Positions 47,067-58,366 of a stretch of 64,000 bases of DNA are shown here, one piece after another. The notes below the pieces were generated by a model, which saw nothing but the letters and a program-made list of their open reading frames with translations, was not told the origin of the DNA and did no database searches. Source of the DNA: Morella rubra (lineage: Eukaryota; Streptophyta; Magnoliopsida; Fagales; Myricaceae). The stretch spans positions 124,001 through 188,000 of the forward strand of contig RXIC02000421.1 of NCBI GenBank assembly GCA_003952965.2, read 5' to 3'. Each line of letters starts with the position of its first letter. Position 1 is the first letter of the stretch. The position numbers and the translations under genes were made by a program.

Positions 47067-48245
47067 CTATTGATGCAAATATATATTAGCTTTCCCTAGC
47101 AAAGATAATTGGCATTTAACACTTGGTTGATAGACTCGAGTTACCTTGATAGTTGATGACCCAGTTGAGATATCTTCGACATCTTCAATTGGTCTTTCTG
47201 GTGACGATATGAAAGGCTTGTGGAGGCATTTGTATGCATTCCAATTCTCCTTCAAGCATTTTTACAACTCATGCATTGAAGGACGATAGCTAGGCTTCAT
47301 TTGTATACACCACAAAGCAACTATGATCATCTTTTTACAAATTTCCTTTTCTTCCTCTGTCATGTTGTCAATTTCTATATCCTTTTCATCTTGCAATTGG
47401 TCATAAACCCAAGTAGGAAAATAAACTTGGCTTGAATGGTTTATAGATGCATTCACATTCTTTATTTTGCTTGCCATTTCCATTAACAACATTTCAAAAC
47501 AATAAACATCAGCCTTATACAAAAGGCCTCAAATATTTTTGTAGAATAACTCAGGAGCCATGTATCCTAACGTCCCTCTTACAGCAGTTAAAGAAACAAT
47601 GCTGTCATTTACTACATATATACAATCTTGCTAGACCAAAGTCAGAAACCTTGGGAGTAAAATTATCATCAAGAAGAATGTTGTGGGGCTTAATATCAAA
47701 ATGTAAGATCTGCATGTCACATCCTCGATGCAAATATTCAATTCCACAAGCCACTCCTAGAGCAATATCATACAATACTTTTTCGTAGCTTAAGAAGATA
47801 CCTTCCTCTTGAGAAAAAATATATTTATTGAGGGAGCCTTTGGGCATGAACTCGTATACAAGAGCTCGTTCTGATCCTTTAACGCAAAAGCCAACGAGTT
47901 GCACAATATTAACATGGTGAATCCTTCCGATGGTTGCAACTTCGCTAATAAATTCTTGCCCATTAGCTTTGGCCTTCCCTAACATCTTTATAGCAACAAG
48001 TTGGCCACTTTGAAGGGTTCCTTGAACACGGTACCATAGCCTCCTTCACCTAGTTTGTCCTTAAAATTATTGCTCATCGTTTTTATTTCTTTACAAGAGT
48101 ACTTTATTGGTCTGAGGTTATTGTGGCTTTGCAGAAACTTCTTTAATAGCATCATACATTGAGAAATGCCTTTTACGCCATTTATATGTCAACAATACAA
48201 TCACACATGGAATCCCAAATAAAATTTTTACTGCAAACTGTGCTC
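47067..48245 (-). pseudogene. LRK10-like receptor kinase copy H, kinase exon only
   Basis: Sister of copy D. It begins (5') at the exon acceptor near 48,245 and carries [41 protein letters not shown] and SYRPSMHE, but has insertions (FEKVLYDI; a TA insertion after the DFG segment), a stop in subdomain IX-X and a frameshift before the tail. Its small exons and ectodomain are replaced from about 48,326 by copy I. Confidence 0.9.
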
Positions 48246-48329
48246 CTGTGCAGGAATATAATTAATAATCAGAACATGTAGAAAGACAAATATTTTTTCT
48301 TTGCAGCACTGTAATCATTTTTTTGCGAC

Positions 48330-49443
48330 GTCTGAAATTGGTAAGTTGCTAGCTGCCCGCTGGCCATTTCAAGCTTTCATTGTTCGGGATAATGGATATG
48401 GGAATCGCTTATTTGACGTGCGATTGTGTGCGGTGCAGGTACATTCTTAGGATCACTCGTTTTAGTCCTCGCGAGTTTTTTAGTCTACCGTGCGTATAGG
48501 CATGATAAAGTGGAAAAAGAAACTGAAGAAAAGATCGAAAAGTTTTTGGAGAACTACAGGAGTTTTAAGCCTGCGAGATACTCCTATGCTGATATTAAAA
48601 GGATTACAAATCAGTTCAGTGATAAGTAATTAGGAAAGATCCTATGGGACTGTGTTCAAAGGAAAGCTTTCCAGTGAAATCTTTGTTGCGGTGAAGATTT
48701 TGAACACTACTTCTAAAGGAGATGGGGAGGAATTTATAAATGAAGTGGGAACAATGGGTAGGATTCATCATGTTAATGTGGTTCGTTGGTTGGCTTCTGT
48801 GCTGATGGGTTTCGAAGAGCTCTAATTTATGAATTCTTACCGAATGGTTCATTAGATTAGTTCATATCTTCAGCAGATTTCAAGAACCGCTTTCTTGGAT
48901 GGACCAGGTTGTAAGATATTGCTCTCGGTATAGCAAAAAAGAATTGACCATCTTCACCAAGGGTGTGACCAAAGAATCCTCCACTTTGACATTAAACCCC
49001 GTAATGTTTTGTTGGATGAGGACTTCAACCCTAAAATTGCTGATTTTGGTCTTGCCAAGTTGTGCTCTAAGGACCAGAGTATCGTGTCCATGACCACATC
49101 AAGAGGGACTATGAGTTATATTGCGCCCGAAGTGTTCTCTTAGAACTTTGGGAATGTGTCTTATAAGGCCGATATTTACAGTCTCGGAATGTTGCTGGTT
49201 GAATTGGTAGGAGGGAAGAAAAATGATGATTTTAAAGAAGAAGAAACTAGCCAAGCCTATTTTCTAGAATGGATTTATAATTTCTTAGAGCAAAAGGAAG
49301 ACCTACGAGTTTTTATTGAGGATGATGTAGATGTCAGAATTGCAGAGAAGTTAGCAATTGTGGGATTTTGGTGCATTCAGTGGCCCCCAATGGATCGTCC
49401 TTCAATGAAACTTGTGCTTCACATGTTGGAAGGCGAATTGTAG
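48330..49443 (+). pseudogene. LRK10-like receptor kinase copy I (broken sister of gene E)
   Basis: It starts inside exon 2 of an E-type gene (GAAATTGGTAAGTTGCT) with a good donor and acceptor, then the exon 3 span (GSLVLVLASFLVYRAYRHDK) and kinase. A two-base insertion after NQFSDK puts a TAA at the glycine loop; more frameshifts follow (near 48,784 and 48,920) and a TAG replaces the arginine codon in the SRNFGN segment. The C-terminus is shortened by a deletion joining MLEGE to the final EL and stop at 49,443. Exon 1 is absent. Confidence 0.92.
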
Positions 49444-51103
49444 TAATGTCGTAGATTGCAGTCGTATGGCTTTTAAGGATTAGAATGATTAATCTTGAGA
49501 GTTCTATAATTGTTCTTTAGATCATAGTATATATATATATATATGGCAAGGCACGAGGATAATAAAAAAAAATGTGCTAATTCCTCACGGTTGGTTATGA
49601 TAATGTTTAGGCTAACAGGTGTACGTATCTTATTTATAAATACTTTTTTTAGAAACTTCAACAATTTTTCATAAAAAAAAAGGAATTCCATCAAAACATA
49701 TCTCTCAACAGTTTTTCACAAACTCAAACACTTTTTTCATGAGAAAAAACTCTATCAAATCATCCCTCTCTACAATTTTTCATAAACTCCAATAAAAATC
49801 AATTTCCAACTAAACAACTTTAAATTTTCAATCAATTTTTCACAAATCCTCAAATCTGTAGGCAAGCTCAATGAGAAAATTTCCTCAAGGGAAAAGAAAT
49901 TATCTTCATAATTTGAGCACCCAGAGATAGACCTGAGAAGAAATAATTAATTTGGACAGTACTAAAGGACATCCGTGGAATTTTCCTGAAGCCTTTGTTC
50001 GTATGGCAGGCGTTCCTTGATCACTTGCTTTCATAAACCTACAAGTCGTTAAGTCGACTTTCTATGTTGCTTTCACCTCTCAGTTGGAGTAGCGAATCAC
50101 ACTTGGAATGCAAACAAACATTGGAAATTAACATTTTAGAGTCTCCACACGAAGAAGTACTTGGATTATCCATCCACACGATGAATTACTTGGATTATCC
50201 ACGACGTATATTGATTGGGATCTTTTATTAGTTGCTTTATAGCCCTCCTTTTTCTTCTTAGTTTCATCTACTTGCCAGAAGTAGACAAAAAAAAAAAAAG
50301 GTTCATTTTTCTCACGGGTAATAGAGAACAAAACCCTCCTTTTTCTTTCTAATTTCATTCGGGCCAAAAGGAGAAAAAAGAATATTTTTTCTCACCGGAT
50401 TGTGAATTACAAGAAAATATTTTTCAACTGATTATTGAAACAGCTCATACGGTCTAAGAATCTTTGGCAAAAGCCCGAGGGCCTTGAAACAATGATAATA
50501 CCCTCTTCGAGGTTGAGAGCGCTATTAAAATAATGATAATAATTAGAACAACAGGAACCACCAGTACCATCTGAATGAAGGAAATTAGTTTTTTTCCCCA
50601 TAAATTTAAGTGAAAGCTAAAAGTGGAGAGGCGTTCCAATTTAAGACTCCTCAAAAGCTAAAAGGGATCGAGATCAAGAAGATTGGATTTAAGACCTCAT
50701 ACGCTATGAATTGGATTTAACAAGATTGGTTTTACTAGAATATTATCTTCCTTGCAACCGCAATTAACAAGATATAAAAATAGGACCCAATTAGAAAGAA
50801 AATTTTACTCAATTTTTGGGACATTTGGGACCAATATATATGGTTTCCTCTTTCCCTCCTGTTTTGCACTGATAATTAACTATTATTCCCACGCTTTGTT
50901 CTTCTAATGTTTCCAGAAATTAAAACTGTATTTTGTTTCTTTGTCTTCATTAGGACTAAGGTTAATTATCTTCCAAGTGGTAACAACTGGTTCAATCCAG
51001 TATGCCCAATTGCCAAAGTAGCATGACTGATGCAAATAACAAAATAGCACCATGCCATCTCAAATGAAGCTGAGTTTATAAGATAGACGTAACATACTTT
51101 GGA
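49444..51103. other. Intergenic between copies I and J
   Basis: 49,444-49,620 is the 3' flank of an E-type gene (compare 35,140-35,270) with a (TA)n run at 49,528-49,544. 50,820-51,100 is collinear with 35,290-35,570. 50,400-50,700 contains an unrecognised stretch with no convincing coding sequence. The rest is AT-rich. Confidence 0.6.
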
Positions 51104-51443
51104 GGGAAAGGAATAGTAGAGTTTTTACTGGAGCATCGAGACGCTTATACCTTGTGTTTTCTGATATCACTTCTGCAGTTTTGGCAAAGATAGGTATCCT
51201 TAGTAGTTTTGGAAGGTCCAACACCAACCTTCAGCTTATACGGAATTGACACATATCTGATGATGTCTTGCAGCCTCAATTGGATACTTGATTTTCTTTT
51301 TTAGCTTTATCCTTAGATCATCTTAGTCTTGTTTTACCCCTCTTGTGGAGTGCTTGAGTTTTTACCTTTTTTTATTACGGGCTATGCCCCTTTTTTTGTA
51401 CAGTTCTTTGGGAAATTAATACGCTTACCAATTACCCAAAAAA
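51104..51443 (+). mobile_element. 5'-truncated LINE-like insertion with poly(A) tail
   Basis: A 340-bp sequence ending in an A-run is flanked by the perfect 13-bp direct repeat AACATACTTTGGA (51091-51103 and 51444-51456), the signature of target-primed reverse transcription. The paralogous position near 35,560 has the related sequence GACATACGACGTTGGAAGAG uninterrupted. The content (TTTGTACAGTTCTTTGGG then TTACCAATTACCC) resembles plant L1 3' ends. No domain remains. Confidence 0.82.
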
Positions 51444-51590
51444 AACATACTTTGGAAGAGCTAGCTGCTATCATAACTCAATTGAAAATTTACATCTTAA
51501 TTGAATATATACAACCAAATATGTGAAGACTAGATGTTCTTACATATTAATTTTTCCCAAGAGGCAACAATTGTAATTGACATCTAAAAC

Positions 51591-54387
51591 TTAGTTTATG
51601 GTCTCCATATTTAATTCACCTGATGTAGTTGATGACCAAGCTGACTTGTCTCCAACATCTTCTGTGGGTCTTTCTGGTGATGATATGAAAGGCTTGGGAG
51701 GCATTTGTAAGCATTCCAATTCTCCTTCAAGCGTTCCTACAACTTCGTGCATTGAAGGACGATAGCTAGGCTTCATCTGTATACACCACAATGCAACTAT
51801 GATCATCTTTTTTCAAATGTCTTTTTCTTCCTTTGTTACATTGTCAATTTCTATATCCTTTCCATCTTGCAATTGGTCATAGACCCAAGTAGGAAAATAA
51901 ACTTGGCTTGAATGGTCTATTGACACATTCACATTCTTTCTTCTGCCTGCCATTTCCATTAACATCATTCCAAAGCTATAAACATCAGCCTTATACGAGA
52001 GGCCTCCAATATTTTTGTAGAATAACTCAGGAGCCATGTATCCTAACGTCCCTCTTACAGCAGTCAAAGAAACAATGCTATCATTTACTGCATACAATCT
52101 TGCTAAGCCAAAGTCAAAAACTTTGGGAGTAAAATTGTCATCAAGAAGAATATTGTGGGGCTTAATATCAAAATGTAAGATCTGCATGTCACATCCTCGA
52201 TGCAAATATTCAATTCCATGAGCCACTCCTAGAGCAATATCATACAGTTTCTCATAGCTTAAGAAGATACCTTCCTCCTGAGAAAAAATGTATTTATTGA
52301 GAGAGCCTTTGGGCATGAACTCGTATACAAGAGCTCGTTCTGCTCCTTTAACGCAAAAGCCAACAAGTTGCACAATATTAACACGGTGAATCCTTCCGAT
52401 GGTTGCAACTTCGCTAATAAATTCTTGCCCATTAGCTTTGGCCTTTCTTAACATCTTTACAGCAACAAGTTGGCCACTTCGAAGTGTTCCTTTGAAAACA
52501 GTACCACAGCCTCCTTCACCTAGTTTGTCCTTGAAATTATTGGTCATCTTCTTAATTTCTTTATAAGAATACCTTATTGGCCTGAGGTTATTGTGGCTTT
52601 GCAGAAATTCTTCAATAGCATCATACATTGAGAAATGCCTCCTACGCCATTTATATATCAACAATACAATGACACATGGAATCCCAAATACAATTTTTAC
52701 TGCAAACTGTGCTCCTGTGCAGGAATATAATTAATCATTAGAACATGATAGAAAGACAAATATTTTGTTTGAAAACATGCACTGTCATGCTTCAGAAATT
52801 AAGAAATAATTGATATTATACAAAAGAATGTAAATATCATCAAAGCAGATATTCAAGTTCTAATTACCGATGGCCAGTATCGGGACTTCAGCAATCCAAT
52901 CTGCGAAAGAATAATTTCAAAATTCAATACTCAAGAAAGTGATGGAAATAATTCCTAATCACTTTTAAACGGAGGTATTAAGTACTTCTTTTTCTAACAA
53001 TAAATATAAACTCTCTAGAATGTTACTTTTCTTTCTCTCTTTCTTCTAAAATTGTGTAGGAATTTTTTTTTAAAAAAATATGTACCCATTTTTATCTATT
53101 TTTTTTGAAAAACTTTATTAGTAACTTTAACTTTACATAAACATTGGCCTTCCATGTTTTCGCGGGCCTTCTTGTCATCATTTGGCACAACCCACATTCA
53201 GTTCTATTTCGGTCTCTGTAGTATCCCTAAAATTAAAAACAACTTTTTTGAGAAAGAAACCTCACATAGGACTTGCAGAATGCCGATCCCTGGTTGATCA
53301 AAGAAAAAGAAAAAAGAACATTAGCCATGAGAAACTTTATCGCAAGTAAATTAATTATAACCCATAATATACAATACACCACCCCCTGCATGCGTATCCG
53401 ATTTTATTACAATATCAATACTCCTTGGGATATGATTCATTAAAAAAAAGTTATGCATGACAGCAAAGATAAAATAATTGCAAATAGATATTCATAAATA
53501 TGGAAAAAAAATTAAGAGCAAAATAATGTTCACCGTGTTGCAGAATATATATGTATTATAATTAAATTGAATGTTGCATTCATTCTTTACTCACAGGTGC
53601 ACCGGCATGAATAAACTTGGTTGTTGGCTTGATCTGGGGAGCAAACTAATATTGATCCAAGGATTCCACAATACCCAACCATCGATGATAATAATTCAAA
53701 ACCATATAGCAACATGTTGTGCTCGTCGGTACACGAAATATGTATGTCATAATTTCCCGGCCACGATGAAAAACACCTGTGTTCCACTTGGCACAACTCC
53801 TTTAACACCGACGCATTCATCTGGCTAGATAAAATATATCTACGGAACCTCTCGGAATGAGATGAAGAAGAGTTGGAAGAATACGCTTCATCATCAAAGC
53901 AAGTGGAACTGTTCAGATAGAATGGGGAATTCATAGGCTTTTCACAGCTCACGAAAACAAAACCGTTTTCATTTGATGAGTAGTAACTTTTTGTAAGCGG
54001 CCTGTAGGGATTCCATGCCCTGAAATCGTAGTCGAAAGCTGGAGAACAATGGGGGGTGGATGAGTAATTATCCTTCGGAATACGTGAGTCTACAACACGG
54101 ACTCTATACAGATGATAATAACCACCTTCGTAATAGATTTCCTGTACGTTGTATTTTCCAGCAGATAAGTATAACACTGTTTGGTTGTTCTCGCAGGAAA
54201 GGTTATACCTTTGGTCACCGCAGTTCGGTGGATCGTCTATTAATCGAAACGGATATTTTATGTTGTGGATACCGCCGCAGGAAGAAATAGGACAGTGATG
54301 AGGAATTTTGACACTGCAAGCTTGATGGACCAGCACAAGAACGATAATGGCCATGAGTCCTGCAGGGAAGGGTATTCTCCTTGCCAT
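51591..54387 (-). pseudogene. LRK10-like receptor kinase J, intact except one nonsense codon
   Basis: Four exons join in phase: exon 1 54387-53595 (ATG; signal peptide MARRIPFPAGLMAIIVLVLV; GUB_WAK_bind ectodomain with CGGIHNIKYPFRL, LSCENNQT, VVDSRI, CFDDEAYSS, SWPGNYD), exon 2 53289-53266, exon 3 52900-52868, exon 4 52714-51591. The span is at about 289-304 ([16 protein letters not shown]), then a kinase with [22 protein letters not shown] (non-RD), [16 protein letters not shown]. Codon 584 is TGA (51813-51815) where the sisters have Cys (TGT) in KEICKK; the frame then continues to the normal end, for 657 residues if read through. The truncated 583-residue product lacks subdomain XI with its conserved Arg. 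An upstream ATG-less extension to 54462 is not part of the gene. Confidence 0.85.
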
Positions 54388-54660
54388 TGAGGGAGCTGAG
54401 GAAGAGAGAGGATTACGAGAGTCGCCGAGTGGTATGGCTTCGGTCCACGGCCCAATTAGCATAAAGACCTTTGCCTGTAAGAAAAATTTAAAGCATTATT
54501 TAAACGTGTGCTGGATCTTTTTCAATCTGAATTCTCTTACGAAAAAGTTAAAACGAGAAATTTCCTGGTGATAACTTGAACATCTCGATGATCGCTTTGA
54601 TAAGATATTTGTGGTGTTGGTGGCCCTAAGATAAGTGAGGCCACTCGCTGATAATTAATG
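54388..54660. promoter_or_regulatory. Upstream region of J
   Basis: It carries the same GAGAGAGGATTACGAGAG and CTTCGGTCCACGGC elements seen upstream of B, D and J', so it is the family's proximal promoter and leader. It ends at the foldback element at 54,661. No unambiguous TATA box was identified. Confidence 0.5.
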
Positions 54661-55833
54661 CTTTTTTGTTTAGAAAAATCATTTTCAATCCTTAGTCCTT
54701 CAGTCAAGCAGTTTTTTATACTGTTAATATCCTTTTAAAATTTAGTCCGTCCGTCAAGATTTTCTCATTCTGTTAATAGAAATTCATTCCACATCAGCAA
54801 AGTGTAGTCAGATGCCATATAAATGCTACATCTCCATGCTAGTTTATAAAATACTGATAAAAAATTAAAATTTATATAAAATGATGAAAAAAATAACACA
54901 AAATAAGTTAAAAATTATAAAATTGGGTGAAAAATGAACCATATTTATTGTAGCTATCCTACTTAGATGTAAAATTTATAAAACTAACACCTTTAAGAAA
55001 ACTCCAAAATATAGGAGAAAAAATCACCCAAATTAAAACGAAAAAGAAAAGATAATTTTATCATTTTAAGGCCAAAGAGCTCATATACAATGCATATCGT
55101 TCGGTTTCATCTAAGTTTATGTTCATTCTAACGCAAATTATATATGGGCAGTGTAAAGGGTCGAATATAAGGAGTTCGAGCCTGCAATGTCTCAAAATTA
55201 ATTGTTTAGGGGTGTAAAATGTTAATGACCCTATAATTTAAGAATGAATTAAAAATATATTTAAGACTTTTCCTTTTGCGTGAACAATCGTAACCAAACA
55301 AGAACGAAGGTATAAGAAAAACGTAGAAAAACAAATGACAATCCGAAGTTGAAGCTTGCTTCTTGACCCATTTGAGTACATCGATTGATCCTGGTGATAG
55401 TTGTTTAAAATGCACTCAAATTCCAAGGCAGACGGGGATAGGAAGCTTAACTCAGTACTAATTGGGCTTAACTTGGTTTAATGATGGAGAAAGTACTAAT
55501 TAATATCATCAGCTGAGCATATTGATGGGGGGGATTCATCAATTAAAGTGGCTCCTAAATGAAGAAAGACCTTTTCATTCGTTTTGTCTTATTTTTCCAC
55601 ATTTTATAAAATTTTTAATCAATTTTTTTTTTTGCTTATATAGTATTCTTTTATTTAATTACTAACAGGACACATGGCGTTCCCGTGGCATTATAATATA
55701 AATTGTGCTAACGGAATGAGAAGCTACTCAAGCTAAGGAGTAAATTTTAAAAAGGGTATTAACTTAGGGATTAAAATAGTATAAAACTTAAAAGATCAAA
55801 AATAATTTTCCTTTTTTTTTTTTTTTGGTCTTG
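54661..55833. mobile_element. Foldback / MULE-like element flanked by a 14-bp direct repeat
   Basis: The left part (CTTTTTTGTTTAGAAAAATC onward, 54,661-54,870) is a diverged inverted copy of the right part (55,590-55,833). GCTGATAATTAATG occurs on both sides (54647-54660 and 55834-55847), a good target-site duplication, though longer than the usual 9-11 bp. The centre (54,900-55,560) is AT-rich with no recognised protein. It is the same family as 39,565-40,395. Confidence 0.7.
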
Positions 55834-57126
55834 GCTGATAATTAATGGTTGTAATTGCGCAATCATGTGTTTGGTCGAACCCAGTCTACACGCGTCGTTA
55901 GTCTTGTGCAGTGTGGTGTAGGAATTTCCCTGAGCAAGGATTAATATATAGGAATTTGGTGGGTAGACTTTTGAGTCTTTCTTTTGGCTTATTCAGTTCT
56001 ATATTTGCATTTGCATTTGCATTCTCATTTCGACCAAAATTTGAGCTCTATATGTGACTCCCTCCAAGATACTATCATTCCTCTTTAAGCATTCTCACAA
56101 CGTATCCTGCATAGATGGAGTATAGCACAAGAACAATAACAGACATGAGTCGTGTAAGGAACTACATTAATTCTTTAAGAAATGATTAAGGATGTTTTGG
56201 TTGTGATAACCACAACAGTAAAATGAACTTTTTATTTTATAAGCTGTCTGTATAAATTGCTAAACGTAAAATTAATTACAATTTAAAAGCAAATGCTTCA
56301 TTTATGGGATAACCTAGAACAGGATATCGGATCTCCACATTAATTGCTGTCATGATCAATTCTAAATTTGAATGGCTAACGCTTTATGCATATTTCAGGC
56401 ATCTCGCTTAGATAAGATATTTGTGACGTTTGTGGTCCTAAGACAAAAGTACTGAGACTGCGTGCTGGCTGATAATGGTTGCGGTGAGTCGTAATTGAAT
56501 CGAACTGGGCCAAGTCTCCCCAGCTCGGTGACCTTTACTTTGAAGACTTATTTGCAATTTGTTGCCTAAACCCATTCTTTACTCTTTCCGTCTCTTTTCA
56601 AATTTTCGTTCCCGAACCTTTTTTTTTTTTTTTGGTAAGCCGTTCTCTAATCTACTTGTAAACACAATATTCGTCGGGTAATAAAATTTTTCCAGGTAAT
56701 AGTATGATGAGACTATCTAGAATTTTTCACTCCGGCAGTAAGTCAAACTCAATCACATGATGTTTTTTTTAATACATTTATATATTTTTTACCTGTCAAT
56801 TACAGGGAGAATTAAAACTTATACTTTAAAGTACCTGCTTTGATAAATTGCTTCCTTTAACTATCAATTTTATACACTTTATACTTTCCGTCAATTTTTT
56901 TCGTTAAATTGGAAATTTTTTTTGTTCTTGACACATAAAATGACGATTAAGTTTCTTAGTTTTTTCAAATTTTGTTGTTTAAACTATTCTCCTCCGTTTA
57001 CTTTCAATCTTTGTCTTGTAAGATACGTTTAATCGCATTTGTGATAGCTTTTTTAATATTTGGGTTAACAGACTCAATTGCATCTCACAGAGTAATTAGT
57101 TTTGACTTGCTTTTGTATCCCAAGAG
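55834..57126. other. Intergenic with gene-upstream relics
   Basis: 55,870-56,060 copies the DNA upstream of gene E (32,755-32,900) but no E exon follows. 56,115-56,175 is a fragment of a C-type signal-peptide exon (minus strand, MSRVIVLVL). 56,340-56,660 resembles the C and G upstream regions. No gene. Confidence 0.6.
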
Positions 57127-58366
57127 TTAGTCATCCTTCTAATATAAACAAAAATTGGAAAAATTTAGGGAAAATTACACTTTTCGCCCCGACTATGGGG
57201 TACATTGCAATTTTATTGATTTTGTGACATTTAGCCCTCCATCTACCGCTTTTCAACCTCGCCGTCTGCTTTTCTACGTTTTGAACGGAAAACATTGCAC
57301 GTGACAAGCACGTGCGTTGATATTTTACCCCTGCTCGTGTGACTAAACTGCTACCCCTCAAAACTTTAACTAGGACCACTTTTGAAATCTTGTTTTCACT
57401 TTCAGTGGGGTATTCGTGAAATAGACAGTGCGAGGAGGAGGGACCCTACCAGCGCCCAAATACCATTGTCACCGTCAATCTTAGAGCATTTCCTGTTGAA
57501 CGCTGCGTTTCTCACCCTTATTTGGTAAATATTTTTTTCATTGATTTTAAATATTTTCAGGGTTTCGACGGCAACAATATTTTTTTGAATCTTTCATTCC
57601 AGTTTAGTTAATAGAACACATTTAATTCCAGTTTAGTTAAACACCCATTAATATACATTTATTCCACTTTTGATATTTTTGATTTGGGTACAATGAGTTG
57701 TGTTTCATATTCCATATGTATGGCCTGTGAATGATAATTTTAGCGAAGCAATGTAGTGTACATTTTTTTAGTGGCCCCCGTGTGGTGAAATGCTTTTTCC
57801 ATATTGTTTAAGTACAGTTTGTTATATATTGAAACCGGTGGTCATGTGCAATGTTTTATTTTGAAATTGGTGGTCTCTTTTTAAGCAAAAGCACGAAGTC
57901 CAACATGTTAGAATTAAAATATTGTTTTGTATAGTTTTGTCTTATTCTCCCATGTGCTTCCATTCTTTTTACACACAACCAGAAAACATGTCATTGACAC
58001 TGAATATTAAACTTGGGCAATACGTTGCTAATCTGCATTTAATAACATTTGAGGTGCAAAGATTTGATAAGCTATGTCAGATGAGCCATGGATCGTAGAG
58101 GAGATTGGATTTATGGGTTGGAACTATAAGCGTTGAACATAACAGATGGATTAGTGCTGCTAACATCTGATTACGATGTGCTGAACATGGTTAAGCACCA
58201 CCGAGAGAAACTGTGTGTGTTGTAAGGTTTTGGAGAATCCCACTCTGGTGATCCTAATGGTGGTGCACTTGATTGGGAATCAACGACCCTTTTGGCAACA
58301 TGTATTGAGTGACGATGACAAGATTTTTGACATAGGAGTAGAAGTTGGTTGCTCAAGAGTTGGGAG
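57127..58366 (+). mobile_element. Mutator-like fragment, first tandem copy
   Basis: It contains GGGAAAATTACACTTTTCGC (57,169), a typical plant MULE terminal motif, and further on eroded pieces of the transposase N-terminal (PB1-like) region (CTAACATCTGATTACGATGT, about 58,160). It repeats 58,367 to about 60,050 in the same direction but is some 440 bp shorter through internal deletions. The joint between copies lies in an AGAGTT repeat. Confidence 0.65.

Noticed and set aside
54388..54462. N-terminal extension of the J ectodomain frame upstream of its ATG
   Set aside because: The extension begins at a non-ATG codon, lacks conservation in D and B, and the ATG at 54385-54387 is directly followed by a good signal peptide.
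57131..57379. Minus-strand 82-codon frame
   Set aside because: It lies across the MULE terminal motif and its tandem copy (58,367 on) does not keep the frame open.
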